Source: Atriophallophorus winterbourni
Taxonomy: Eukaryota; Platyhelminthes; Trematoda; Plagiorchiida; Microphallidae
Length of the DNA: 64,000 bases
Assembly (NCBI GenBank): GCA_013407085.1
Contig: JACCGJ010002683.1
Span: 18,840 to 82,839 of the forward strand
Direction: 5' to 3'
Positions 33,813-45,420 of the stretch are shown piece after piece. Positions within the stretch are counted from its first letter, which is position 1, and each line of letters opens with the position of its first letter. The position numbers and the translations under genes were made by a program. The notes under the pieces are model-generated. The model was given only the letters and a program-made list of their open reading frames with translations. It searched no databases and was not told the origin of the DNA.

Positions 33813-34185
33813 GTATGATCAGTATTTACATTATTTAATGGAACGAATAGATTGATCATACTTGTTTATCCCCAGTATTACAGAGTTGTGTTTTGTTAAC
33901 CCGATTGTGCCATTGTTCAGAAAAGACAGTGATTGGACCAAGCAAGAGTTTGCATTACTTGGTTATCAAACCCCAAATCGATTAGCCTCCGATACCAACA
34001 GTTAATCACGTTTTATCACCCTCGGAACGCTGGTTGAATTTGCAAGATAACCATCTAACACTTTTTTACGTCCTCGATAATGCATTCATCAATATTATTT
34101 TAATAAACATTCTGATCTCTGATATTTCATGTACACGAATAAAGCCATCTTCTAGATCTTTTTTGCCAACGACAGACGAAGTCTA
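33813..34185. other. No gene recognised
   Basis: No supported feature. Confidence 0.5.
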
Positions 34186-34189
34186 TACG

Positions 34190-34655
34190 ATAGATTCATA
34201 TATACGATGTGCTTCTTACTTAAACGGTTTTTATTTTACAAAGAACCACGATCTTCAAATACAGAACCACGAAGTGATTCCTGGCCAAGCGCTCGAGGTG
34301 CTTATAAAAGACCAATTTATTGTGTTGCTCACATACCCCGCACTTACACACTACTACCGGTTTCTGGCTGTTTGCCGTCATCAGTTGGAGACAGTAAGTT
34401 TAGGTTCAGTGAGCCTTGAAACAGTGGATAAATGGTAAATAAGGTTATACTTGAATGCCACTGTTGCATAGGGTTCGTACCACGAACCACGATGTTCAAA
34501 CACAGAATCACAAAATGATTCTTGGTCAAGCACTCAAGGCGCTTATGGATGACCAAAGTAATGTGTTGCTCACATCCCTATCCCTTACGCAACACTACCG
34601 GTTTCTGGCTGTTTGCCGTCATCAGGTGGAGACAGTAAGATTAGGTTTCATCACA
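34190..34655 (+). repeat. 241-bp repeat, two tandem units
   Basis: The units share AACCACGATnTTCAAA, CAGAA(C/T)CACnAAnTGATTC, TGTGTTGCTCACAT (34,321 and 34,562), CGGTTTCTGGCTGTTTGCCG (period 241) and TCATCAGnTGGAGACAGTAA. Copies or pieces occur at 14,645, 22,655, 27,236 and 32,800 and perhaps 12,690. The plus-strand frames over it (34,034-34,438; 34,455-34,700) reflect the repeat, not a gene. Class unknown; the mixed tandem and dispersed arrangement suggests a mobile satellite or a fragment of a larger element. Confidence 0.9.
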
Positions 34656-34794
34656 TCACATCATTCCACAGTTTTGCTTGCACAATGGTTGAAAACTTAG
34701 TGCTTGGTAGCTGCTATACGATGCTAACTGTTGGCTACTTGGGAGTGGATTTTAAGAAGGCCATTTAAGGTGGTTAATTTTTAGTGTTGACGAT

Positions 34795-34900
34795 TACACT
34801 TTCATTCTAAATGGAACATGGACGCAAACATTAAATCCCCTGGTATGGTACAGCTATTTGCTTTTTTCACCATAAATCTGGAATCTGGAATCTTGAACAG
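34795..34900 (+). mobile_element. CR1-like 3' terminus
   Basis: GGTATGGTACAGCTATTTGC, then TTTTTTCACCATAAATCTGG and AATCTGGAATCTTGAA. Same order as 42,130-42,187. Coding part absent. Confidence 0.75.
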
Positions 34901-36339
34901 TGTAGCCCTGGTAGACATACTATAACTTTGAGAAATTATTTTGCAACAAATGCGTTTCTCACAAACATGATATGTAAGCTTATAGTTCAATACAAGAAAG
35001 TATCCGGTTTTAAACAATCAGGACAATTAGCATATGATACATTTTGGTATTTGAGGAAGACTTTGCTGTTGCATGTTGTTAAAATGTATGGTTAAATGCC
35101 TGAATTTTAAATTGAGTTTCACAACATTTTCCCGACAAACTAGGTCGCTTTTCTCAATTAATTCACACTGGCCTAATTGTTCGAATGTGCTCGAGTGTAA
35201 ACCCAGACGAGCTGTGCCATTTCATTCAGCTCGCATTCCATTGAAATCTTTAAACCTTAATGCTCAACTTAGCTGAACCGTAGCAATTAACACTTCATTG
35301 TTCCAAGAAAGCCAAATAGATTATAGCCGGTCAAATTTATTTCGGGCAGCTTACACGAGATCCATCTCGCTGAAATGATATTGATTAAGTGCCGATTAAG
35401 GTGGCATCATCGCTTAAGTTTCGATCAGATGATTCAGATTTACAAGCTTGGCTAGTCTCAATACTTTAAAACGCTAAAAATAGTAACCTAATTTCATTGG
35501 CTAATTCAAGGTCGTCTAGAAAAACCTTGGGTTAATGATTCAGTGGATAAGGCGATGAATTCGATGATAAGCAATAAGCAATGGAAATCGAAAGCTTCGG
35601 TGGTCCATGCATAGGCAACTGGTTTTCACCGATCAAAATGTATGATCAATAAAGTTCGACATCTCCCATATGACAGGGACGAAAAGACGTAAAGTTTTTT
35701 CTAATATAGAGAATCAAATTCGAAATGTGCTGATGAGGAGGACGCATGTTTAAATTAGTTGTACATGAATCACAGACTAGCCACTCCGGATTCGCCGATT
35801 TGTGTGGAAGTTTAGTCACAGTATTTGGAGTGTCTTTACATACAATATTGTATTTTGGTGTTCTAATCCTCCTTCTAATCACCTCTAGTTTCTTGGTATC
35901 TATCGTTATCAAATGGAGCTAGTTAGATGAGCTTCAGTGATAACACTTTCGCGAGTTCACGAGAAACCAGTAGATCACTCCCAACGTAGTTGTCGAAGAT
36001 GATTGAAACGGGTCACAAATGATCTGCAAAGTGAGCCGAGATTTTCCACCTGCGATACCGCTTTGAACACATGTCACCGATCGAAGTTCGCCTTAAAAAT
36101 CTTCATACCGTTTAAACTCAGCATATGCTAGGTGTCTTTGCTGGATGAATCCCACCGAAACGGCTTAGCCCACGGGAAATTCCATGTGAGTGCTGCAGTG
36201 ATCAAAAATTTATCGATGTGACCGATAAAACAGATCGATGCTGTCATACAAATAATCTTCGCAGCGGTTCAGCCTCCACAAAAATTCACGCAGTAGCTTT
36301 TTACTGCATCACGACGTTGGCGAAATCGTTACAAAGCAA
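34901..36339. other. No gene recognised
   Basis: The minus-strand frame 35,646-35,912 (88 codons; KLPHKSANPEWLVCDSCTTN) is open and looks somewhat protein-like but has no family I can name. The rest shows no feature. Confidence 0.45.
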
Positions 36340-36610
36340 TTCTATAGTTGTGATTGTATCCATCGCCTATATGTTCAAGATGAGACAAGTGCTTCATGAA
36401 TAGGATACATTCAGCATGAATGGTTCAGGTTTCTCTGCCACACAGTATAGAACTTAGTGCACTTGCATTGTAAACCAGCATTTTAGTTTTCAGTGTCAGA
36501 TTGTGGTTAATTCAAACGCTTGACGCCGAATATGACAAGATTGCAGCTGCATTGCAAATCACCCTATCAATGTCGGTATTAAGTGAGTGGTTATTTGAAC
36601 TAGATATGTG
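36340..36610 (-). mobile_element. RTE-like LINE fragment (post-RT)
   Basis: TATGTTCAAGATGAGACAAG, GCTTCATGAATAGGATACAT, GGTTTCTCTGCCACACAGTA and CCCTATCAATGTCGGTATTA parallel 58,285-58,520 (the LDAEIDKRI..LLYGSETWVTYAKH region on the minus strand). Heavily mutated. Confidence 0.7.
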
Positions 36611-36614
36611 AAGG

Positions 36615-37370
36615 AATACTGTGGTCCAAACTGACCGGTTTTCACGGAGATGACGGAAAAAGACATCGTTCCTTGGCTATAAATTGCTAGTTTACTTCAT
36701 GCTGCCAGCAAAGCTGAAAGCAACTTGGGTCTCCTCAGAACAGATCTAGGTTCATTTGACACCAATATAATCTTCAAATTGATTTCAACCTACATCCACC
36801 CTCATATCGAATATGCTATACCGGCATAGGATCTTTGGTTGAAAAAAGACATTCAGCTATTGGAAACTCCACAACGCAGAGCGACAAAGCTCGTCCTTAG
36901 ACTTTCTAATTAACCATACGAAATGAGACTTAGAATATTGAAACTGCATTCAGCCCAATACAGACGGCAACGAGGAGCACTAATCTTCATTTTGACGATG
37001 CTTAATCAAACAAATCTCCCTTGCAGCCAACTGTTACATCTTTCCCATAACATCCACCTGCGTGGTCACCCATCTAAGCTTTACTAACAGCAGAGAAGGT
37101 TAAACTGCAGCAAATACGCATTTTCCGTTCGCATTGTGCAATTGTGAAACAGTTTACCTACTCACGAGGTACAATCTGAAACCATTGAGGTGTTTAAAAA
37201 ATCACTAGAAGCCCATATGGACAAGTATGTTTTTCACTTTTGACAATAATCTTTAACAATATTTTGATATTTTTCATCATCCGACCCGCTATACATTTTT
37301 GTGGGTCTTGTAAAGCATCTCTTTTTACCCGCATATCATATATGAATAAATTCATGAATAAATATGTTTA
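36615..37370 (+). mobile_element. CR1-like LINE post-RT domain and 3' UTR
   Basis: With four or more stops: AASKAESNLGLLRTDLGSFD (36,700), LISTYIHPHIEYAIPA, LKKDIQLLETPQRRATKLVL, PYEMRLRILKLHSAQYRRQR, LRGHPSKL, YAFSVRIVQL.NSLPTHE, FKKSLEAHMDKYV. This is a nearly full-length CR1 post-RT region; the element enters near its thumb. The UTR ends near AATAAATTCATGAATAAATA (37,345-37,365). The same family as the minus-strand copy at 52.9-54.1 kb, with which it shares the GLLRT/GLFD and YRR blocks. Confidence 0.85.
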
Positions 37371-40300
37371 ACATCTTTGTATGCTAACGAAAAGCAGTTC
37401 ATTATGAACTGAAGCTGATCTTTGAATGTTTTCGGTATTAACTAGTATCTCTTGTTTATAGTTTTGCTTTTGTTTGCTGACCAAGTTGTCATATAGACGA
37501 ACACCTTTCAGAACCACCGAACCGGGATTCGTGTATTGCGAGGCTGACTTGTGTGTCTGTTGCATTTATCCATTCAAAACATCTGTTCAGTGACACGATA
37601 CCTTGTAACACGATCGTCTCCGTCAATTGTATATTGATAGCCAATCGAACTCAGGAATTATTCTTCAGATATTTAAGCATAAGCCGGTCAATGGCTTACA
37701 CTCATCCGGACAGCAATTTCAACATAGTTAACATCGGAAAGGAAATCAACACTGTTTATCATGTGCAAAGCTTATTTTAGGGTCGGTAGTTAGCAGTTAG
37801 GCCAGCATAATCAACTGAGACGTGAGCTTATAGTTAACATGTTACAATCATCGATTATCTCTGGCTAAAAAACTTAAACTCATAAATAAAGAGGATACCG
37901 TTTACATCATAGACTCTCAGCTGTGGAATGACATGAATTCATGTGATTGGATTCATGTACACGGAACGTTACATGCACAAACCACACTACACTACAGCGA
38001 AAACGCCCATCGGATAGTGTGAACTCCGCGAGATTCTTAATTCGGACAACAAACGACTACCCACTTTGTGATTTGTGAGTAAATGGGAGTTACCGGCAGA
38101 TGGCCAACAGACTCAAAACAGAGACGCTGACGCCAGTGCTTTGTCATCGCTGTGGGTGGGTGATCTACGTAGAGCACCTCGCCTGTTGGCATAGTGAGCA
38201 GTCACTAGATTCCCTAACTCAGTTCCAAATAGGGTATACCTGCGAGTAATGACAAAATTTATTCACCAATGAGGAAAACTTTCAATCGAACATGTAAAAC
38301 TCAGGAATTTGGTGGTTGCATCCTACGCGTTCACTAACGAGCATTGCATTGCGAAACAAATATGATTTAATGAACCAGTTACATATCGCTAGGCCTTCGA
38401 AGCAGGGTGCCAATTTTCTGGCATTTACTTACTTGCACTGCTGTGAATTCCAGTTAAATGACATGGTGGAAATAATTAGTCTTTCATTTCGGTCGTACGC
38501 ACAGGCTATCAGCGCTGTGTTGCGAAAATGTCGTTCTGACAATGAGATTTCGGTTTGCAAAGTTTGACGTTAACTTTGATTTGCATCATCTGGCCGGGTA
38601 GATTTCATGCCTGGAAAATAGTTTGACCTTAGTGCAGCAATATAACCTGCCATTTGGCAGATTGGGTAATCCATAATATTGATGCATGTTTCGGTATTGA
38701 TAGGAAGGCTATCGATACGAGCATTCTTTGAACAGATGAATCGATGAATCAATGTGTATATCTAAATGTGTGTTCTGAAGTTTTTGTGTTGTGGTTTCCT
38801 CATATTAAAAAAGTACTTCACGGAATTCCTTTTTAAAGTAAACATAATAAGGGGTCCCTAATGCATTTCAGCCCGTTTTTATACACTGTAAGTCAACGAG
38901 TAGTATATTAATCTACTCAGTCATCCTGCTTTTGAACTTCAACGAGAACGCCTTATATTTAATGTCGACAATCAATAAATTGTCAGCATCGATTAAATTG
39001 AATAGAACATTGAACAAATTATGTGGAAATGGATACTGATAAATTGACACCAACACCATTCAATGGAACGAGCATTCAATTGTTCAGCCAGCTCGATAAT
39101 TCAAATAAGATATGGGCGATCGATAATGGCTAAAACTAATTTTCGATCTAATTTTTCCAGCCAGACAATTTGTATCGATCACAGAAAGTTTTCAGAGCAT
39201 TTTTTAATACGCAGCTCTAACGTAAATGGATTTTTAATTGAATTGTCATGAAAAAATTATCGGAGCCTCAAAACAGCAGATCATGTTGTGGACTTTCGCT
39301 CTCATATAAATCAAACTTGAGAGTGAATATAAAAATATCCTTAATTAAAACAATCTAATTAACAGAGAAGGAAGAGCCTCACCTCAAACCATCGATCAAA
39401 TGTTACGTCGCACCAGCAGACTTGTCTGACACTACGATTCTGCCACTCTACTACTATGATAGTGCGCCCCACTCAGATATACTCAAAGGGAATATAGATT
39501 TCGTATGTATATTGAATTTTTTTCTGACCAAGTTCAATTATTAAAATGGTTAACGAGAGTGAATCACTGATCAGTAACGACTTAACCTCTCACAATGATT
39601 CGACTGGATCCGGTTAAACATTGCAAATAAAAGTATTCGTTGGTTATCTCTGGCGAAGACAATACCGCAAATCCGATATCCACAGCTTTTTAAACATCCA
39701 GTCTCATATTTCCCAGTAGTATTAAGCCCCATACATGTATTGAAAAAAAGGGATATGGATTTTTGGTGTTTTTATTATTACTCTCAATTAAGACCCTCAG
39801 TTAATTTTAGGGGCACAAAGTTCACATGTTCAGAATCAATTTGCATGACTTCAATATCACGATTCAGATTATGTTTTGTAAAAATGAACGAGGTTTATTT
39901 ACGCAAGAAAGCAGCTTGCTTTCGGATAATATTTAACAGAAAGCGACAAGTGAAGCTCATCTACCACGTCGAGTTAACCTGCTGCTTCAAATTTCGATTA
40001 TATACTATCACTGTTTGCGAAAAGTAACATTGTTATCTCCAGTATACTGTGAACACAGCGAAACTGGGTAGCTTTGCGATTAAATCCCGGGGACTGCACA
40101 AGATCCCACAAGATCACTTCAGGTATCCAGAGCCCTTCAGCAAGATCTATAATCTTGCTACTAGCTTGATTGCTACAGGAAGTTGCATGGTCTGAACTCA
40201 AACAGCAAGACTTTACACAGCGTCACATATAGAGAGAACCCTTGATTGAGGTACAAAGGCTTCCATACTCAGAATCACCTTCGAAGTCATTTATAGGAGA

Positions 40301-40507
40301 TTAAAGAGCGAATACTAGTTTACATTAGCTCTTTATTATATTTCGTATCAAGTGGCCGTTTGGGCGATGCTCATCTCTTGATTTCTTTAACGCAAAGTTG
40401 CAATGTGATATGATTTCATTCACTGGATTGGGTATAAGACTGCGAAGTTATTTTCCAACTGTTTTGGTTTCCGTTTCATATTGGAGTATTCTGCAGATCT
40501 GGGATAA
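37371..40507. other. No gene recognised over about 3.1 kb
   Basis: No LINE, LTR or coding signature was found. Small frames at 37,553, 38,316 and 39,740 lack family features. A GC-richer patch at 38,080-38,200 and an AAATCCCGGGGACTGCACAA stretch near 40,083 were noted without identification. Confidence 0.45.
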
Positions 40508-40684
40508 ACACGTTCCTTCTATTGTCCAAACGGACAAGACCTGCAGCGTCTGATTGAAATTCTAACGACATATCCGTTGTACAATATTCTCGGCCGACCA
40601 ATCGCCGTCATTTTTACAATAGGATTCGTTTTACTTGGAGTTTTTACGACCGGCGTTTGTTGCGAGTGTTACATAGAAGCCTGA
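40508..40684 (+). CDS. Possible terminal exon with a membrane helix
   Basis: An open frame of 58 codons ends at TGA 40,682-40,684. Its last 35 residues form a strong transmembrane helix with a Cys-rich cytosolic end: GRPIAVIFTIGFVLLGVFTT, then GVCCECYIEA and stop. Such a helix followed by palmitoylatable cysteines and a short tail is what the last exon of a single-pass or tetraspanin-type protein looks like. Potential acceptors are ACAAG|ACCTG (40,545) or CTGCAG|CGTCTG (40,553), the latter after a fair pyrimidine tract. The upstream part of the frame before these sites may be intron. No partner exon is identified; family not assigned. Chance is possible because hydrophobic frames are common in T-rich DNA. 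Confidence 0.25.
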   Translation, partial: TRSFYCPNGQDLQRLIEILTTYPLYNILGRPIAVIFTIGFVLLGVFTTGVCCECYIEA

Positions 40685-41458
40685 TGCGAACATGACAAAT
40701 CAATTATTATATAGTTGTCTTGACTGGACTCTCACATTTTAGCGCTACCATTGGATAAATTAATCCAGCCAAAGCATTTCTTTGGCTGATTGATTTCTTT
40801 GCCTTTAAATTTCAAAATTTCTAGATACAAAACTAGGAACTCTTCACTCAACCTCCTGAAATCCTATCAGTATGTAACCTCTCTCACAAACTTAACTTTT
40901 TATTCAGAAATAGATACTGATCAATATTTTGTTTTCACATACTTAATTAATGACACATCGGTAATAATGATTCTTAATCATTGTAAAATCCAAGATACTT
41001 TGTCGTTACAAACCTGCCATCTGCTGAGTTTCCTCAATTTGGGTGCCTCGAGAGCATAGAACATAATTCAGCTATGTCTGCTGCCGTAATATTTAACGAT
41101 AGCGATCGTAATTCCCCGAGATATAACGGTTCTTTATTGTATCATGTTACTTTGCTCGATTCTCAAATTGAATTGCGAGACACCATCTAGTTCAACTGAT
41201 TATCCATATTAAAGCACTCAGGAAGCATAGAATTAAAGAATGGTTGACGAAACTAAATTCATTAAAATTGTACTCAAAGCTGTATTTCGAGCGATATCCT
41301 CCAGCCACCAACCAGTCACAACCGCCCGTTGTGGTGTTTTAATCACAATGCCAATATGGCACACTACGGTCACCACCTAATACCACATTCAAGGTCATAT
41401 CAAGGACGCGACCTTTTCTGTATGAACTCTCGTTATAGTTTGATTGGTACTGTGATAC
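40685..41458. other. No gene recognised
   Basis: No supported feature. Confidence 0.5.
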
Positions 41459-42187
41459 GTGGCTGGACACGATACATTTAATGCGATTTTCAATGAATCA
41501 TTCCCCATGCTCATAAATACGTATATTAACCCGGTGATGGATTACTCAGTGCAAGCTTGGTCACAGTGGCTACAAAAGGACATCAAGCTGCTCGAGAGGA
41601 TTTATCACAGAGCAACCAAAATGGTTGGCTGCCTCCGCAAACTACCATATGAGAATCGACTTGAACATCTTAATTTGGATACACTGCTTCGCAGACGGGT
41701 TAGATTTGATCTAATCCTAACGTACAAAATAATGAACTCAAAGGCGCACCCTCTGAGGCATCTATTTCGCCTCCGGTCAAGCCATGTCACACGTACTCAC
41801 CCATTGGCATTTGATATTCCACATTCCCACCGGAACTCCCGTCGGTTCTTCTATTCGGTGCGCGTTTGTTTCTTATGGAACTCCCTACCGTCAGATGTTG
41901 TCCAATCATCTAGTGAAAGGATTTTCAGAAACAAATTGGAAATATTTATGCGTAGTAATTCCACCCTACATCCCGTTTATATAACATGATCTTTTTCCAA
42001 ACGAATAATTTTTTTTCATCATACAGCGAAAATACATGACATTTTTGTAACTACAAAACTGTCGATCTTCCTAATGACTCAATTTATTTTGTAGATATAA
42101 TTATTGTCCTTATACGAATATCCTGTGGTGTTGTACAGCTACGAGCTTTTTTATACCATAAATTCTTGAATCTTAAATCTTGAATCT
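41459..42187 (+). mobile_element. CR1-like LINE C-terminal domain and complete 3' end
   Basis: The longest uninterrupted CR1 frame: 41,459 to the stop near 41,987 (176 codons). It shows FPMLINTYINPVMDYSVQAW, LQKDIKLLERIYHRATKMVG, LLRRRVRFDLILTYKIM, HPLRHLFRLR, FFYSVRVCFLWNSLPSDVVQ and FRNKLEIFMR. The domain lies after the RT in CR1 ORF2; its function is not established. The 3' UTR includes GTGTTGTACAGCTACGAGCT and ends in TTGAATCTTAAATC- and TTGAATCTTG-type repeats at 42,160-42,187. The absence of stops over 176 codons suggests a relatively recent insertion. 5' truncated near 41,455. Confidence 0.9.
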
Positions 42188-42772
42188 TGCACAAATTCAT
42201 TTTAACTGGTTAGGATTAGCCAAACTTAGACCAAACATTGATTCATCTACGTCCGCCAAACTTGGAATACATTCCTCTCTGTAAAGTAATTTATAAATTC
42301 GAACACATTGTGATACAAAAACGAATTGCCTTTTAACCAAAATCTTTTTACCATCATAGTTGGGTTCACATTGTTTAAACTGATGGTTTAGTTACAATTT
42401 GGCGAAAGACAATACCTATTGCCAAGGTGATTTCATGGATTATTTACAATTCCCCTGGATCAGGAATGGCTGAGAACAAAAGCAATATCGTTGGTTTTCT
42501 CATTAGTTTGACGGCTGCAATCATATATCGGACCGAGGATGTTTATTTGACAGCGAAACTGAAACAAAACCGGTTGTCTTTAATAAGTCGACCTTGTTAG
42601 ACGCTGCGCTGAGACAAATCGGTCATTGGTTGAAACATGACGTGCTGCACCTTATATGTGATCGAAAGTCAGTATTAAATTTTCCGATTCATCTAATTTT
42701 TATTCTACATCAGACCATGTGGCTCATAAGTCTGGTGTTTATTCACAGTTTCTTGAACATGAAGTGGTAAGA
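42188..42772. other. No gene recognised
   Basis: No supported feature. Confidence 0.5.
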
Positions 42773-42942
42773 GTCATATGACAAGGTGCTAGGGTGTTGC
42801 AGTGATTTCCCATCAATTATAAGCAACCACTTTACATCTAGATAGGTTCAGTCCTGGGCTGAGTACATTTTCCGAAGTGTGGGATTCAAACCTGGACCGT
42901 GTGATTGCTAGTCAGAAGTCATGTCCTCGGTACCTCCGTGGC
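42773..42942 (-). repeat. tRNA-derived SINE, minus strand
   Basis: The reverse complement begins CCACGGAGGTACCGAGGACA, then GACTTCTGACTAGCAATCAC and a box-B-like GGTTTGAATCCCAC (plus-strand GTGGGATTCAAACC at 42,880-42,893), followed by a non-tRNA body (CAGCCCAGGACTGAACC). Box A is degenerate. This is the architecture of a Pol III SINE head. The tRNA isotype cannot be read. Downstream end uncertain. Confidence 0.5.
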
Positions 42943-43799
42943 ATTTATCTATTCGTGATCTAAACTTTAACAACATCTCCATTTCCTCGTTCGTCTCAAA
43001 GTCTATAGGATTCGAGTATGTTTTCTTCTTCCATAGTACAAACCAAGGTATGTTTGTATTGTTTAAAAGAGTATCCAGATTTACTTGGTTGGGCTAACGT
43101 GTTAAACATCACATTTTTGTATGACCAATGGGGTATGCCACGATTGTTGCAGCTTGCAAAATCCCCTTCGCAAGCGATAAAGCTTGATGTTCAACAGGAC
43201 GAGCTGCATATAAATAGAAATCACAATTGACCGAACATAGCGAGAGATTGTGATGAATGCCACGTTGCCACACTGTTATTTCGTGTACACTAGAAACTCC
43301 GTTTATACACGGCATGGAACATGCTCCCCGTTACATGGTTTTCGTTGATAGCCAATCGCATCCAACTTACTGACGGTCAAGTTGAATGCAATCCATGTCC
43401 TCGTTCTACCGTTTGTAGTGTAATGTATGGGGATTTAAGATTAAATGGTTGTGCTTAAAATGGAAACAGCTATAGAATAAACAAAATATCGAAATCGTAC
43501 GTCCATATTTCGATCTAGGCGGTTCGAAGGAGAAGTAAAAATAGTTCCAAGTATGATATGGATTAGGGAAATTTCGGTCTGAGATGCATGTTTGGGTAAA
43601 CTTGTTTTTCAAGCTCGTGTGTATAACGGAAGCTGTGATGATTTTCTCTAAGCTGGGACTAACACAACATTATACAATATGAAATTTCGTAAATTTTTCT
43701 TCGAAAATCATTTCATGCGGTGACGACAACTTCCACTTGTAAACTGCTCAAGAAAAAGCTTACACCGACTGAATAAAAGTTTCGACGAGTTATTTGAAG
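42943..43799. other. No gene recognised
   Basis: No supported feature; frames at 43,018 and 43,109 overlap on opposite strands without family features. Confidence 0.5.
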
Positions 43800-44075
43800 G
43801 GTGAGATTGTGACTGCGTGGTGGTGTGTCTGAATGGGTGAGACGCTGTGAGGATTATTTTGCTTGCTGGGATTAGGTAAAAATGCGTCGGCTCTCAAGAG
43901 TGCTCAATCCGAGTCTAGACTCAATCCGAGTCTAGACAATCGCTAATCAAAGGATAGATTATACAAACCGTTAATCATCTGGGTTGCCTTATAATAAATC
44001 CTCTCAAATAGCGGGATGTATTTTCCCAACCATGATGCCCAAGTTTGCGACGAACAGTCCAAATGTACGACATAA
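43800..44075 (-). mobile_element. CR1-like LINE fragment with an internal duplication
   Basis: The minus strand gives SSQTWASWLGKYIPLFERIY, YKATQMINGLYNLSFD, then a shifted frame matching the 7549-7660 region (GAGATTGTGACTGCG; GGTGTGTCTGAATGGGTGAG). A 17-bp segment (TCAATCCGAGTCTAGAC) is tandemly duplicated at 43,904-43,938, adding a frameshift. Same family as 7495-8125. Confidence 0.8.
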
Positions 44076-44599
44076 TAACTTGTTGTTGCTCTACTTTGAT
44101 TATTGTCGACCTTTGATATACATCCCGAACATATGAGGATTTCATACTCCACAGCTTTTCACATTACTATAGACATGTAGGAGAAACACTTATACTGAGA
44201 ATAACGTTATTCGACGAGGAAGGCATGAATATTTATCTTTAGAATTCTTAATTCCTCCGTGAGATTTACAAGTCCGAATTTCATATTCATTTTGGCATCC
44301 TGGTGGGAAAGAATAGGCCTTTCAAATGCTTGTGATAAAAGCCACGAAAGCAATCTAGTCAATTTGGGCGTTCATCAATATAATAGTGCTCCAGAAAGTC
44401 CCCAACAGCAACATGATTATAAACAATGGCCACACATTGATGAAATGAGCGGAACACAGCTGTCTGTTGTTTAAAATTCATTTTCCAGGTGCTGTTCATC
44501 AAATTTCAAACCAAAAATTTAAACATCACTTCACTAAGAAGCACTAATAGTTAATTGGGCATGGTCTTCACATGAAATCAATCGAATAGACGTGTCTTT
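44076..44599. other. No gene recognised
   Basis: No supported feature. Confidence 0.5.
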
Positions 44600-45420
44600 G
44601 ACATGATTTCTAAAAGTTCGCAATAAAAGTACGAGCCGAATCCGGGAAGGTAGGAAAAATCTCCAATGGATGCTGCTATACCAAAAGGTAGAGCATCCAA
44701 GGTTTCTTTACCAGATCGGAAAAAACGCGAAGATGTTTTTAACTGGGATAATTCCTATTCAAATGGCAGTTGGTCTGACAGATGCTGTCAGGGGCACAGG
44801 TGATTTCTTAGCAAAATTTTATCCGCAGGATATTTGTTAAAAGATGTCTCAGCGCCATCAGCATTGCCAGGAGTAACAGAGGCGGAATACGTAAGTGAGG
44901 TAAATGTAAATTCTACAAGGATGTGGCATAATCTACGCAGACTAAACATAAAAATTCACCTAGTGAAGAAAAAACAACACGCGTTGCTGAATACGTGTGA
45001 CCAACATGTGTACGCACCAATTTGCTATTTGCTTTAACATTCTTTGAGAGAAGGACCAGGTACAAAATAATGGAAGCTAGGGATTACTTCGTCTATGTGC
45101 AAGGATGGTAATCGTCACAGTCCTGCAATATTTCGTCCTGTCACCTTAATTAATATATTGTTCAAAGTTTTAGAGTGTCTAATGACAATGATCGTTCATC
45201 ACCATGAAGCTCAAAATGTGTTGTCTTTAGTGCGAAACAATCTCAGCAAAGCTCGAGCACTTGCTTTCGGTGCTATTTGATTTTGACAGTGTGACGATGA
45301 AAGGATTTCTGTCCACGGTTGTTAGCTGAACATAACAAACGCTCTTGACCGAGTTAACCATAATCAACGATTGCTAAAACCGAAACACGTTGGTATCGGC
45401 GAAAAGCTCCCCATAGAGTA
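44600..45420 (+). mobile_element. CR1-like LINE, part 1 (linker and RT fingers), interrupted
   Basis: Through frameshifts: VGLTDAVRGTGDFLAKFYPQ (44,770), SALPGVTEAEYVSEVNVNST then RMWHNLRRLN (44,850-44,960), CDQHVYAPICYLL, REGPGT, NRHSPAIFRPVTLINILFKV then LECLM (45,110-45,190), VLSLVRNNLSK, and LNITNALDRVNHNQRLLK (45,325-45,380). These are the region before the RT and RT motifs 0 to A. The motif A Asp is Asn here (YLD to .LN). The coding homology breaks off after VGIGEKL at about 45,412 and resumes at 46,028. Confidence 0.85.

Noticed and set aside
34034..34700. Overlapping plus-strand frames of 70-134 codons
   Set aside because: They fall on the 241-bp repeat; the same frames recur with each unit and break in others.
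40083..40102. Possible Pol III box B (AAATCCCGGGGACTGC)
   Set aside because: No matching box A or cloverleaf partner upstream; not enough for a tRNA or SINE call.
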